Positions 47,746-57,284 of a stretch of 64,000 nt of DNA are shown one piece after another. The position numbers were made by a program, and so were the translations under genes. The notes beneath the pieces were generated by a model. It worked only from the letters and a program-made list of their open reading frames with translations. It made no database searches and had not been told where the DNA came from. The stretch covers positions 8,524 to 72,523 of the forward strand of contig DGYI01000047.1 in assembly GCA_002396645.1 (NCBI GenBank), written 5' to 3'. This stretch comes from Firmicutes bacterium UBA5010 (GTDB lineage Bacteria > Bacillota > Clostridia > Tissierellales > Sedimentibacteraceae). Positions within the stretch are counted from its first letter, which is position 1. Each line of letters starts with the position of its first letter.

Positions 47746-47905
47746 ATTCTCTCCTATTGTTTTATAATTTTAATTATACCCTCATTTATAGGATTTTAAA
47801 ATACTTATTATTGAAAATTCATTTATTTTCACAAATACTCATATTATAGATTGCTTTATGCTTATAATTATGCTAAAATTTTTGTAATTTAAGTTTGGAG
47901 GTCCT

Positions 47906-49129
47906 ATGTCTAAAGTTTATCGAATTATATCATTAGCAATGCTTATCTTGATAATATTTTCAAATTTTACAATATCATCTGACACGAAAAGTGTCTCAGA
48001 ATTTGAAGCTAAAACTTTAACAGAACTTCAAAGTATTTTAAATTCTCAGTTATCGCAAAAAAGTGAAAAAATAAGCATAAGATACAGAGGAAAAACTCCT
48101 TCTATAGAAGAAGTCAAAAATGCTATAAATGTAGGCTTAGATAGCAACACTTACATATCAAGCACTGTCAAAAATGTAAACTTCGGATATAGCGGAGTTC
48201 AAAATAATGTTCTGATATATTATAATGTAACATACCTGACTACAAAAGAGGAAGATTTAAAAGTATCGCAAAAAATAGATGAAATTCTTGGAGAAATCAT
48301 AACAGATGATATGTACACTTATGAGAAGGTAAAGGCCGTAAACGATTATATCGTACTTAACGGTCAATATGATACTGAGCTTAAAAACTATTCTCATTAT
48401 CAGCTTCTATTTGAAGGTAAAAGTGTATGTAACGGATATGCCCTGCTGACATATGAAATGTTAAAAAAATTACATATACCTGTATTATTGGTAACAGGAA
48501 ATGCTTATAACGGATCAATAACTGCTTCCCATATCTGGAATCTGGTCAATATAGGCGGATATTGGTTTAACCTTGATACAACTTGGAATGATCCTACCCC
48601 TGACATGAAGAATACAGTTTCTTATGATTACTTTTTAATCACAGATGAAGTCATAAGCAAAAGCCATAAAGCTGATAATAACTTATCTGTTCCGAAGACA
48701 AGTATCAGCTACGAAAAATATTTGAGTGAATTTGAAAAAACGAAGAAAAATCTTATTAATTCCCCTACTGTTAATGGAATTAACATAAAAATTCATGATA
48801 GCTATGTAGATTTTAAAAAATACGGTACGAGCACACCTTTTATAGAAAACGCAAGAACCTTAGTACCTTTAAGAGGGGTATTCTCAGAATTGGGATATGC
48901 TGTGGAATGGAATAACATAACTAAAACAGCAGCAATAACAAACGGAAAAAGTACCCTTAAAATAAAACCCGGTGAACTGTTTGCCACTATCGACGGAAAA
49001 CAAAAAGTATTAGATGTTCCTGCAAAACTAATCAACGGAAGCATTATGGTTCCCGTAAAATTTATCGGAGAAGCTTTTGATAATATAGTTCTTTGGGATG
49101 AGAAAAATAAAACTGTAATAATATATTAA
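47906..49129 (+). CDS. Secreted transglutaminase-like protein with copper-amine-oxidase-like domain
   Basis: 407 residues. Signal peptide (VYRIISLAMLILIIFSNFTIS), a beta-rich region, then a transglutaminase-like domain: Cys in GKSVCNGYALLTYEML, His in ASHIWNLVNIGGYWFNLDTTWND, Asp in the same block. The C-terminal ~110 residues are a copper-amine-oxidase N-domain repeat (ARTLVPLRGVFSELGYAVEW and LINGSIMVPVKFIGEAFD), a wall-associated module common in Clostridia. Likely a cell-surface protease or crosslinker. GGAGG precedes the ATG. It is a single gene with its own terminator. Confidence 0.9.
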   Translation: MSKVYRIISLAMLILIIFSNFTISSDTKSVSEFEAKTLTELQSILNSQLSQKSEKISIRYRGKTPSIEEVKNAINVGLDSNTYISSTVKNVNFGYSGVQNNVLIYYNVTYLTTKEEDLKVSQKIDEILGEIITDDMYTYEKVKAVNDYIVLNGQYDTELKNYSHYQLLFEGKSVCNGYALLTYEMLKKLHIPVLLVTGNAYNGSITASHIWNLVNIGGYWFNLDTTWNDPTPDMKNTVSYDYFLITDEVISKSHKADNNLSVPKTSISYEKYLSEFEKTKKNLINSPTVNGINIKIHDSYVDFKKYGTSTPFIENARTLVPLRGVFSELGYAVEWNNITKTAAITNGKSTLKIKPGELFATIDGKQKVLDVPAKLINGSIMVPVKFIGEAFDNIVLWDEKNKTVIIY

Positions 49130-49160
49130 ATTAATCATCAGCTACTTTAATTAAAAAACT

Positions 49161-49200
49161 AAAACCGCAGGGGAATTTTTCCCTGCGGTTTATATACTTT
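49161..49200 (+). terminator. Terminator of the transglutaminase-copper-amine-oxidase gene
   Basis: AAACCGCAGGGAAA-type stem (AAACCGCAGGG / CCCTGCGGTTT) followed by TATATACTTTTT, 30 bp past the stop codon. Confidence 0.8.
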
Positions 49201-49259
49201 TTACGTATTCGTCAGACTTAATCTTAGCAATTCTTGATTATTTATGCCTTACTTGATTT

Positions 49260-49877
49260 TCATAAGGATAAACACACAAATCCACCACCCATAGCGCTTG
49301 TATCCAGCCACAGTTTAAGGTCAACTTCTGAGCGCTTACCTTGATCAAGCATAGTGGCAGCTGAAGTTTCTTCATCAATTCCCGTAAGAGTAACCCAATG
49401 CCAGCTTTCTAGATTTTTAAGCTTTCCATTTGATAAATTTAAAAATGCAACAGGTAAATCATTTGAAAATGCATAGCTCAAATACTTCTTAACTGTATTC
49501 CAGTCGGGACGTTCCGTAGGAAACACAGGAATCTTCAACACATCAATCTTAAATTTTATGCCCTTATCCAATCCGAATTCAGCTACTCCTTCTGCAAATA
49601 TAGAAGTATTATTAACTCCCATACGAGTAGGAGTAATATAAGTCCACAACTCCTCCATAAGAGCCAGCATGCTTGTTCTGTCATTGTTTTCGCAAAGAAA
49701 TAAAGGCTTGAATTCATCAAGTGTTTTTGATAAATACCAAACTAAATTAGCACAAGTTGCCGGACCACAGCCTGCCGTGCGCTGCCACGAATCAAGATAC
49801 CATTCTTGATTAGAGCCCCATGCAAAATTATCAGAATCATTTATATGAAATATTTCATATTTAGATATTGATGTCAA
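49260..49877 (-). CDS. C39-like cysteine peptidase-fold protein
   Basis: 205 residues, no signal peptide. The papain-like Cys motif is QRTAGCGPATCANLVWYLS (Cys in GCGPA) and the His block is LESWHWVTLTGIDEETSAATMLDQGKR, the order of C39/papain-like folds. It is cytoplasmic by the absence of a leader. The start is a TTG at 49877 with GGAGG eight bases upstream; the nearest ATG upstream runs into a stop. Substrate unknown. Confidence 0.7.
   Translation of the reverse strand: MTSISKYEIFHINDSDNFAWGSNQEWYLDSWQRTAGCGPATCANLVWYLSKTLDEFKPLFLCENNDRTSMLALMEELWTYITPTRMGVNNTSIFAEGVAEFGLDKGIKFKIDVLKIPVFPTERPDWNTVKKYLSYAFSNDLPVAFLNLSNGKLKNLESWHWVTLTGIDEETSAATMLDQGKRSEVDLKLWLDTSAMGGGFVCLSL
49843..49860. 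promoter_or_regulatory. 18-bp palindrome inside the first codons of the C39-like gene
   Basis: ATATGAAATATTTCATAT, a perfect palindrome resembling the XRE-cupin sites, but in coding sequence (codons 7-12). Could be an operator or chance. Confidence 0.25.
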
Positions 49878-49971
49878 TAATCATACCTCCATAAAATCGT
49901 GGTTTATAAAAAATACTATCTATATTATTATATTATAATTTTGACAAACCGAGACATTTTTAATATTGCTG

Positions 49972-50040
49972 CTCATATTATATCATAGTCTCAGCGAGCT
50001 GAGCCATTGATAATATGCTATGCATATTATATCATATTAT
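49972..50040. repeat. Dispersed two-hairpin element, copy F
   Basis: CTCAG-cgag-CTGAG, then AATATGC-tat-GCATATT (50012-50028), between ATTATATCATA flanks. About 80 percent identical by eye to copy A, 45 kb away. Confidence 0.6.
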
Positions 50041-50178
50041 AAATAAATATCATAATATTATCTGTTTGTTAGTTTTTCCTTAGTATCAATTTTTTATTTT
50101 ATATTTAAAATAACAATAAGGTAATATCTTTATTTGTCTTCAAATTTTTATGTACTATTTGATTATAATTATGATATA

Positions 50179-50217
50179 ATAATACCGTTAGGTATTATTT
50201 ATTAAATGACAAATGTC
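50179..50217. repeat. Dispersed hairpin element, copy J
   Basis: AATACC-gtta-GGTATT (50181-50196), then GACAAATGTC (50208-50217). A relaxed member of the two-module family, in reverse module order. It lies in the 546-bp gap before ctpA; beyond copies F and J nothing else is clear there. Confidence 0.4.
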
Positions 50218-50423
50218 TTTTTATGCAAGACAATACATAGTCCCGATATTCGGAACATTGCGAGATTATAATATAATATATTTAGCGTCGTGGATAATTA
50301 AGATTATTGAAGCATATAGATATTATTATAACGTCTCTTATAGCAAGATAGAGGTTTCTATAAAAGACGCTGTATATTATGTGCAGCTTAACACAATTTG
50401 AGATTAGAGGTAGGAGTGATAAT

Positions 50424-51659
50424 ATGGTATCTAAGAAAAAATTATTATTAATTGTAGTTATTACTGTGCTAATCACAGCTTTTGCTACATATACTTTTGG
50501 CAATTTTGCTTTGGTTAAGTCAGGGGATAAGGTATTAGTTTCAGAAAGTGATTTTAACAAACTGAAACTTTATGAGCAAAAGTATAATAAATTTGAAAAG
50601 CTTATCAGCCATGCAAAAGAGAATTTTTTGTATGAGGCTGATGAAAACGTAATGCTCGAAGGTGGATTAAAAGGAATGCTTAATGCGCTTGGTGATCCTT
50701 ATACCGAATATATGACCCCAAAAGAATTTAATTCTTTATTGGAGCAAACTAAGGGTTCATACGAAGGAATAGGTGTTTATGTTACTCCTAGCGACGATAA
50801 CAGAATAATGGTAGTGGCTCCTATAGAAGATACTCCGGCTGAAAAAGCAGGACTAAGAACCGGGGATAAAATTATAAAAGTTAATGGAACCGAATATACA
50901 GCTGATAAAATGGACGATGCTATAAAGATAATGAAAGGCATGCCAAACACAAGTGTCACTCTTACAATATTAAGACTTGATAAAGATGGTAAACCGGAAA
51001 ACTTTGATGTTGAAGTGATGAGAGAAAAAATAAGGCTTGTAACCGTTAAATCTTCTATGCTTGAGAATAATATAGGCTATATAAGAATTACAACATTTGA
51101 TGAACAAACTGCGGCAGATTTTAAAGCACAATACAGCGCACTTGAAAAGCAAGGTATGCAAGGCTTGGTTATTGACTTAAGATATAATCCGGGAGGTCTT
51201 ATTGATACTGCCGTAGAAATAACCGATATGCTTATCGGAGAAGGATTTGTAACATATACTCAGACAAAATCCGGTGAAAAAGAATATTACGATTCTGATA
51301 AAAACAAAATAGCTATACCTTATGTGCTTTTAGTAAATGAGGGAAGCGCAAGTGCTTCAGAAATAATGTCAGGAGCTGTAAAGGATACCAAGTCCGGCAC
51401 TCTAATCGGAACAAAAACATTTGGAAAAGGAATTGTTCAAAGAATTCAACGTTTCGGTACTGACGGTTCAGGAGTTAAAATGACAATTTCCGAGTATTTT
51501 ACTCCTAATGGAGTAAATATACACGGTATAGGAATAGAGCCTGATATTACTTTGGAGTTAAATCCTGATACTGAGGGCTATGGAAGTGAATACTACTCTA
51601 CCGACAATCAATTGCAAAAAGCTGCAGAGCTTATAAAAGAGAAATTAACAAATAGATAA
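50424..51659 (+). CDS. ctpA: C-terminal processing protease CtpA (S41), PDZ-containing
   Basis: 411 residues. One N-terminal membrane helix (KLLLIVVITVLITAFATYTF), a PDZ domain (GIGVYVTPSDDNRIMVVAPI through EKAGLRTGDKIIKVNG), then an S41 peptidase domain with the catalytic Ser in EGSASASEIMSGAV and Lys in GTKTFGKGIVQ. It degrades or trims proteins at the outer face of the membrane. The ATG at 50424 follows TAGGAG. A terminator follows. No partner gene is adjacent. Confidence 0.95.
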   Translation: MVSKKKLLLIVVITVLITAFATYTFGNFALVKSGDKVLVSESDFNKLKLYEQKYNKFEKLISHAKENFLYEADENVMLEGGLKGMLNALGDPYTEYMTPKEFNSLLEQTKGSYEGIGVYVTPSDDNRIMVVAPIEDTPAEKAGLRTGDKIIKVNGTEYTADKMDDAIKIMKGMPNTSVTLTILRLDKDGKPENFDVEVMREKIRLVTVKSSMLENNIGYIRITTFDEQTAADFKAQYSALEKQGMQGLVIDLRYNPGGLIDTAVEITDMLIGEGFVTYTQTKSGEKEYYDSDKNKIAIPYVLLVNEGSASASEIMSGAVKDTKSGTLIGTKTFGKGIVQRIQRFGTDGSGVKMTISEYFTPNGVNIHGIGIEPDITLELNPDTEGYGSEYYSTDNQLQKAAELIKEKLTNR

Positions 51660-51683
51660 GAGTTCATCTCATAGCAGGTGAGT

Positions 51684-51719
51684 TAAAAATAGCAGATTAA
51701 GATAAAATCTGCTATTTTT
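51684..51719 (+). terminator. Terminator of ctpA
   Basis: AAAAATAGCAGATT / AATCTGCTATTTTT with a short loop, 24 bp past the stop codon. Confidence 0.85.
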
Positions 51720-51815
51720 ATATTTATTTTTTATTTATTAGTTTCCTTCGCGAGAAATATGGGTATATAAATACACAATTATAAACATTTATGTAATTTA
51801 ACGGAGGTAGATATT

Positions 51816-53852
51816 GTGAACAAATTTTTTATCTCTATATATCTTTTAGTTGCACTAATCCTTGCCTTTTATATATATAAATCCTATATACAAAAAAGCA
51901 AATTAGGATATTTAATGTCTCGATTATTGACATTTGCACTGATTATTGATTTGGGATATTGTTTAAATTTAATCAGCAATAATTATAATCTAATGTCCTT
52001 GGGAAATAGCCTTATCTTTGTATCAATAAATTTTATGCTCCTCTCCATGATAAGGTTTATATCCGGACTCACAGGCTTGAAACTAAATTCTTTAGTTATG
52101 CTTATCATACATATATATGCTGTCGCAGAAGGCATTATCTTTATCACTAATCCAATACATAATACTGCGGTAAATTATGAAGTTATAGATTTTTATGAAA
52201 GTATCGTACTTAATCCAATAATAAATTTTCCATTCTCCTTGCATCTGGCTTTTTCATATCTCCTAGTTGCTATATCGATATTTTTACTTGTAAAAAAACT
52301 GCTTCACGTTCCAAAAGCTTATAAATCACGTTATACAATTATCCTCTACTCTCTTTTAATCGTTGTCATTATTAACTATCTTTTTCTAAGCAAAAGAATA
52401 ATTTTACCCCTTGATTTGTCTATTTTAAGCTACGGAATCATATCATTTGTATTATATATTTATACATTTGAATATAAACCTTGGTTTTTTATATATAAAA
52501 TACAAAAGCTTATTTTAATGAATTTTAAAGATCCCTTTGTGTTGTTTGATTATAATGATGTCATAGTGTACTGTAATAACTCCTTTATTGAAATATTTGG
52601 CTTAAATGAAACAGAAAAACTATCTCTTACTCTTAAAGATTTTTTGTACAGAAATGACATAAAAATCATTGATTTATCAGCATTACAAAATATTGAGTAT
52701 ATTATAGAAAAAAATGAAGAAAAAATTTATTATGAGTGTAAATATTTACTTATAAAAGATGAAGAGGATAAAAAATCCGGTACTTTAATCAGCTTGCATA
52801 ATATAACGGAATTAAAAACAGCAAATGACAAGTTAAAAGAGCACGCTTCTCAGGATCAGCTTACAGGGTTATATAACAAGTATATTTTTGACAGCAATAT
52901 AGATAAATGGAATGACAAAAACCTATTGCCTATTAGCGTCTCAGTCTTAAACATAAATAATCTAAAAGCTATAAATGATTTTTTCGGAACTCAGAATGGA
53001 GATAATGTGGTTAAATGCCTGGCAGAAATTATAAAAAATGAGATATGCGACAATTATTTTGCCGCAAGGCTTTATGGCGAAGATTTTGTTATAGTCATGC
53101 CAAACACAAATGAAGAAAAATCTGTCATCTTTATCGAGAAAATAAGAAATAATTTTAACAGCGTAAAAATATTCGGATTTGATATAAATGTCGAATTTGG
53201 TATTTCGACAAAAAACAGTATAGATAACAGCATGATTGATCTTATTTCAATAGCCAGAGAAATTATGAACAACAAAAAAATACTTAACGAAAGCAGTCTG
53301 AAAAATTCATTGCTTGAATCCTTAAAGCAATCATTAATTGACAGTGATCTTGAAACAGAAGCGCATGTCGAGAGAACCAATGAACTTGCAATAAGCTTGG
53401 GAAAAAAGTTAAAGCTTTCTGACAATGATCTGGCCAAGCTCAGTCTTTTAGCTATATTACACGATATCGGAAAAATAGCAATACCGAATTATATTTTACT
53501 AAAACCTGATAAGCTTACCGATGAAGAATGGGAAATAATGAAACAACATACTACAAGAGGATATAGGATTGCCAAAAGCCACCCTGAATTGAGCGAAATA
53601 GCATATCTTATACTTTCACACCATGAAAGATGGGATGGAAAAGGATATCCGAATCGCTTAAAGGGAGAAGAAATACCTTTATTATCAAGAATAATATCAA
53701 TAGTAGATGCATATGATGTGATGACACACGACAGACCTTATCATAAAGCTATAAGCGATGACGAAGCTATAAATGAGCTAAGAAGATGTTCAGGCACTCA
53801 ATTTAATCCTGAAATAACAGAAATATTTATATCGATGTTACTTGAAGAATAA
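51816..53852 (+). CDS. Membrane HD-GYP c-di-GMP phosphodiesterase with degenerate GGDEF
   Basis: 678 residues, GTG start after GGAGG. ~1-220 is a 7TM sensor of the HisKA_7TM type; ~230-335 PAS-like; ~345-480 a GGDEF domain with the motif changed to YGEDF (420-424), so likely inactive or regulatory; ~505-678 an HD-GYP domain with HDIGK at 549 and HHERWDGKGYP, all catalytic residues present. It should hydrolyse c-di-GMP. The same window has a c-di-GMP-I riboswitch before a secreted transglutaminase gene, so the two may be linked through the second messenger. Confidence 0.93.
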   Translation: MNKFFISIYLLVALILAFYIYKSYIQKSKLGYLMSRLLTFALIIDLGYCLNLISNNYNLMSLGNSLIFVSINFMLLSMIRFISGLTGLKLNSLVMLIIHIYAVAEGIIFITNPIHNTAVNYEVIDFYESIVLNPIINFPFSLHLAFSYLLVAISIFLLVKKLLHVPKAYKSRYTIILYSLLIVVIINYLFLSKRIILPLDLSILSYGIISFVLYIYTFEYKPWFFIYKIQKLILMNFKDPFVLFDYNDVIVYCNNSFIEIFGLNETEKLSLTLKDFLYRNDIKIIDLSALQNIEYIIEKNEEKIYYECKYLLIKDEEDKKSGTLISLHNITELKTANDKLKEHASQDQLTGLYNKYIFDSNIDKWNDKNLLPISVSVLNINNLKAINDFFGTQNGDNVVKCLAEIIKNEICDNYFAARLYGEDFVIVMPNTNEEKSVIFIEKIRNNFNSVKIFGFDINVEFGISTKNSIDNSMIDLISIAREIMNNKKILNESSLKNSLLESLKQSLIDSDLETEAHVERTNELAISLGKKLKLSDNDLAKLSLLAILHDIGKIAIPNYILLKPDKLTDEEWEIMKQHTTRGYRIAKSHPELSEIAYLILSHHERWDGKGYPNRLKGEEIPLLSRIISIVDAYDVMTHDRPYHKAISDDEAINELRRCSGTQFNPEITEIFISMLLEE

Positions 53853-53931
53853 ATTTATATATAAAAAAATGTCGTAAATTTTAAATATTTATACAGAGAA
53901 TACGGCTTTTTTTTACATACCTTTATGGTAC

Positions 53932-53994
53932 AATATCCGAAGGATATTTTAAATGGCAGATGTCTCGCTTTTCACAGTCTGGACTCACGAGGCA
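53932..53994. repeat. Dispersed two-hairpin element, copy I
   Basis: AATATCC-gaa-GGATATT (53932-53948), then ATG(T)CTCG / CGAGGCAT arms around 53960-53994. Same modules as copy A in reversed order. Confidence 0.5.
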
Positions 53995-54022
53995 TTTAGA
54001 CTATTTTATAAGGAGTATATCA

Positions 54023-54568
54023 ATGAGTTATTATTCTAATTTGAAAAATGATAATATAATAAAAAAACACAAAATAGTAAATTTTAATACTGATGAAGAT
54101 GACGACTCAAAAAATTTTAACGATGAATTAATATTCAGCTCAGGAACCCCTCAGCTAAATTGCGGAAAGCATCAATGGGCAGCTTTATATAATCCCAAAA
54201 ATTCAAAATCTACAATACACGTGGAAAGCATATGCGTTGTCAATTTTTCAAGCACACCAATAATTCAAAGTCAATATCTAAATCCGAGAATAGATTATGA
54301 AGGCTTCAAATATATGTACGGAAACTCAAACAGCTTAGAATATAATATAAATTCAAACGGAGTCGTTATATTTTATCAAGGAAACGATAATTTGCTATTT
54401 CCTAATGAAGCTAATTCATTGAAAATATTACAGGCATTCTATACAGATATCTCGCAGAATCACGGAAAGATAATAATTCCCCCGGGCAAATCAATTTTAA
54501 TATTGATAAACTCTATGAATCAAGATAATCCGGCTTGTGCCATAAGCTATTCTTGGTGGGAAAAATAA
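54023..54568 (+). CDS. DUF6143-like protein
   Basis: 181 residues. The block SSGTPQLNCGKHQWAALYNPKNSKSTIHVES resembles what I recall of clostridial DUF6143 proteins, probably beta-rich and sometimes spore- or surface-associated. No signal peptide. The ATG at 54023 follows AAGGAG; a longer frame from 53960 would run through hairpin element I and is not used. A palindromic hairpin follows the stop. Confidence 0.65.
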   Translation: MSYYSNLKNDNIIKKHKIVNFNTDEDDDSKNFNDELIFSSGTPQLNCGKHQWAALYNPKNSKSTIHVESICVVNFSSTPIIQSQYLNPRIDYEGFKYMYGNSNSLEYNINSNGVVIFYQGNDNLLFPNEANSLKILQAFYTDISQNHGKIIIPPGKSILILINSMNQDNPACAISYSWWEK

Positions 54569-54572
54569 AAGT

Positions 54573-54607
54573 AATCAGCACACTAAATATACTATAGTGT
54601 GCTGATT
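54573..54607 (+). terminator. Palindromic hairpin after the DUF6143-like gene
   Basis: AATCAGCACACTA / TAGTGTGCTGATT, 5 bp past the stop; weak T-run, so a possible terminator. Confidence 0.5.
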
Positions 54608-54655
54608 TACTGCTAATATAAATTATAATTTTATCATGTCGGATTAATTTTATAT

Positions 54656-55306
54656 TTATATTATATATCCATATATCATAATAAAATGACACAATGACCC
54701 AAGAAGTATGAATATATGAAAAAGCTCATGGAATCCAAAATTTTTAAAATTAAAGTTCGGCTTTTTTAATCCATATATTACTCCCCCAATTGTATAAATT
54801 ATCCCTCCCAAGAATAACCAGAATGTTGCCATAAAATCAAGATAAGTAATTATAGGTTTAATTACAAATATTGCAGTCCATCCCATTGCTATGTATAATC
54901 CGCTGCATATCCACCTCGGAGCATTTATCCAAAACAGTTTTACGAACAAGCCTATAAAAGCTATTGACCAAACGACAATTAAAAGAACTTTTCCGATTAA
55001 TAAACCTTTAAATGCTATAAGGCATATCGGCGTATATGTTCCTGCTATCAAAAAAAATATCATTATATGGTCTATTTTCCTTAAAATAAGCTTAGTTTTT
55101 TTTCTGGAAGAGTCTATCATATGATATGCAGAACTCATCGAGTATAAAAATATCATACTTAGGCCAAATACAATACTTGAAATTTCAGAAGAAAAATTAT
55201 TTTCTTTCATAGATTTAAAAAGCATCGCCAAAAACCCGAAAATTGATAATATTGCTCCGCCTAAATGCGTATATGAGCTAACAAGCTCCTTTTTATCTGT
55301 ATTCAT
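54656..55306 (-). CDS. Hemolysin III/YqfA (PAQR-like) membrane protein
   Basis: 216 residues, seven membrane helices. Family motifs are SSAYHMIDSSRK (conserved Ser-His), RKIDHIMIFFLIAGTYTPICL and FHELFHIFILLGSLCHF, whose His residues form the zinc site in PAQR-type proteins. Bacterial members (YqfA) have a role in lipid metabolism or membrane stress; pore formation is not well supported. It is a single gene. Membrane topology and metal site are clear, function is not. Confidence 0.92.
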   Translation of the reverse strand: MNTDKKELVSSYTHLGGAILSIFGFLAMLFKSMKENNFSSEISSIVFGLSMIFLYSMSSAYHMIDSSRKKTKLILRKIDHIMIFFLIAGTYTPICLIAFKGLLIGKVLLIVVWSIAFIGLFVKLFWINAPRWICSGLYIAMGWTAIFVIKPIITYLDFMATFWLFLGGIIYTIGGVIYGLKKPNFNFKNFGFHELFHIFILLGSLCHFIMIYGYII

Positions 55307-55457
55307 AAGCCACTCCTTATATAGTTATTATTACTATGTATTACAGTATATAATACTCCATTACATAGTATTTGTCAATCAGTATAATTGAATTTTTTTG
55401 ATTGAAATATAGTTTTCATTACTATATAATAATAAAAAGAGTATATGGAGGATGCTT

Positions 55458-56015
55458 ATGGATATACAAAAAATATTGGATCTGACAGATAAAACATTGC
55501 ATAATTCTAAAATTGAAATATCGGAAATTCCAAATATAAATCTCTATATGGAACAGGTTTTGAGCTTCTTGAATGATGAGCTTCTTGAATTTAAGCGCAA
55601 TTCTAAAGATAAGATTTACACTAAATCAATGATTAATAACTATGTCAAATCTCAAGTTCTTTCTAAGCCTGACAATAAAAAATATACCCCTAATCATGTT
55701 ATAGAATTGCTACTTATTTTTTACATGAAGCAAATTCTGTCTTTAGAGGATATAAAAAGTTTACTTGAATATTCATTGTCAGAAAATAATTTAAAGGAAG
55801 CTTACAGTTCTTATTTAAAGCACACAAGCAGCGAATATTTAGATATTTCGTCAGAGATTAACGGCTATATCGATATCATTCAAAATGATGATGAGCTAAA
55901 AAATGATGAGACAAAAGTTTTGATATTAATCAGTCTTTTAACTGCTAAAGCATCAGCATATAAAATGTTTTCCGAAAAATTAATTGACAGTTTTAAAAAT
56001 CATAAAGAAAAGTAA
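55458..56015 (+). CDS. DUF1836 protein
   Basis: 185 residues. An N-terminal region with IPNINLYMEQVLSFLNDELLEFKRNSKDKIYTKSMINNYVKSQVL, the typical DUF1836 HTH-like core, then an all-helical C-terminus. Family members may be MerR-like DNA-binding proteins. The ATG at 55458 is chosen because GGAGG lies 5 bases upstream; an ATG at 55452 is inside that site. Unknown role; adjacent to the yedE genes but not co-oriented in a known cluster. Confidence 0.85.
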   Translation: MDIQKILDLTDKTLHNSKIEISEIPNINLYMEQVLSFLNDELLEFKRNSKDKIYTKSMINNYVKSQVLSKPDNKKYTPNHVIELLLIFYMKQILSLEDIKSLLEYSLSENNLKEAYSSYLKHTSSEYLDISSEINGYIDIIQNDDELKNDETKVLILISLLTAKASAYKMFSEKLIDSFKNHKEK

Positions 56016-56122
56016 TAATTTATACTTTTTTTCATATTTAGCAGCAATTGTATAAATTATTTTCATTTTACCTTTGATATAATTTTAACTATACTATATG
56101 GGTGAACTAAATATTTTAATAA

Positions 56123-56139
56123 TCTCAGCTATACTGAGA
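56123..56139. repeat. Dispersed hairpin, copy G (GTCTC module)
   Basis: TCTCAG-ctata-CTGAGA, 35 bp before the yedE ATG. Flanked by ATATTT-like arms. Confidence 0.4.
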
Positions 56140-56173
56140 CATTATAACTACAATATTTTATTAGGAGGACTAT

Positions 56174-57265
56174 ATGGAAGGTAGAAAAATTGAAACAAAA
56201 ACATCTTTTTTCGAAAGTAAAAAAGCTATGGTTTTGTCAGGTGCTATAATAGGTATTATAGCAGTAGTTTTAGTTAAGCTCGGTAATCCTGCAAACATGG
56301 GATTTTGCATTGCCTGCTTTGAAAGAGATATCGCAGGTGCTTTAGGATTACACAGAGCTGAGGTCGTACAATACATAAGACCTGAAGTAATCGGACTTAT
56401 TCTCGGAGCATTTATATGTTCATTTTTCGGTAAAGAATTTCAGGCAAAGGGCGGATCTTCTCCGATAACAAGGTTTTTCTTAGGTATAGCGGTAATGATT
56501 GGTGCATTAATGTTTCTAGGCTGTCCTTTAAGAATGATGCTTAGAATCGGCGGAGGTGATTTAAACGCTATAGTCGGTCTTGTTGGATTTATCGGCGGTA
56601 TTTTAGTAGGAATATTCTTCTTAAATAAAGGCTTCACATTAAAAAGGAATTATAAAACCTCAAACTTTGACGGATTTGTATTCCCGATATTTTCAATAGG
56701 ATTATTAGCTCTTTTAATAGCTGCTCCGGCATTTATTTTCTTCAGTGAAAAAGGACCTGCAAGCATGCATGCTCCTATAATAATCTCATTAATCGCCGGA
56801 CTTGCAGTAGGTGCATTGGCACAAAAAACGAGACTTTGTACAGTAGGCGGAATAAGAGATGCTATATTGTTTAAAGAAAATACATTATTGCTTGGATTTA
56901 TAGCAATAATAGTTTTCACATTAGCGGGAAATCTTGTACTTGGCAAATTCAACTTAGGATTTGCTGAACAGCCTGTAGCACATACTGACGGTCTTTGGAA
57001 TTTCTTAGGCATGGCTTTGGTTGGCTGGGGCTCAGTATTATTAAGCGGCTGCCCTTTAAGACAATTAATACTTGCAGGTGAAGGAAATGCAGACTCTGCA
57101 GTTACAGCATTGGGCATGATTGTTGGTGCTGCCGTAGCACACAACTTTGGTCTTGCTTCAAGTGCTGCCGGACCTACTGTAAACGGACAAATTGCTGTAG
57201 GAATAGGATTTGCCTTTTTATTAATTGTATCGATAGTAAATTCAATTTCAAAGAAAAACGCATAG
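56174..57265 (+). CDS. yedE: YedE/FdhT-type membrane transporter, selenium metabolism
   Basis: 363 residues with about ten membrane helices. The paired YeeE/YedE signature occurs twice: FLGCPLRMMLRIGGGD and LSGCPLRQLILAGEGN, each with its conserved Cys. FdhT/YedE-type proteins are found beside TusA-like yedF and DUF3343 genes in bacteria making selenoproteins, and are proposed selenium transporters. AGGAGG precedes the ATG. It heads a three-gene run with tusA-like and DUF3343. Confidence 0.92.
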   Translation: MEGRKIETKTSFFESKKAMVLSGAIIGIIAVVLVKLGNPANMGFCIACFERDIAGALGLHRAEVVQYIRPEVIGLILGAFICSFFGKEFQAKGGSSPITRFFLGIAVMIGALMFLGCPLRMMLRIGGGDLNAIVGLVGFIGGILVGIFFLNKGFTLKRNYKTSNFDGFVFPIFSIGLLALLIAAPAFIFFSEKGPASMHAPIIISLIAGLAVGALAQKTRLCTVGGIRDAILFKENTLLLGFIAIIVFTLAGNLVLGKFNLGFAEQPVAHTDGLWNFLGMALVGWGSVLLSGCPLRQLILAGEGNADSAVTALGMIVGAAVAHNFGLASSAAGPTVNGQIAVGIGFAFLLIVSIVNSISKKNA

Positions 57266-57284
57266 ATGAAAGGGGTAATTTATT

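Noticed and set aside
50213..50401. 62-residue ORF before ctpA
   Set aside because: It starts within hairpin element J, lacks a ribosome binding site and overlaps the ctpA leader.
53960..54022. Upstream start of the DUF6143-like gene
   Set aside because: The added 21 residues are translated from a hairpin element and lack a ribosome binding site; AAGGAG precedes the ATG at 54023.
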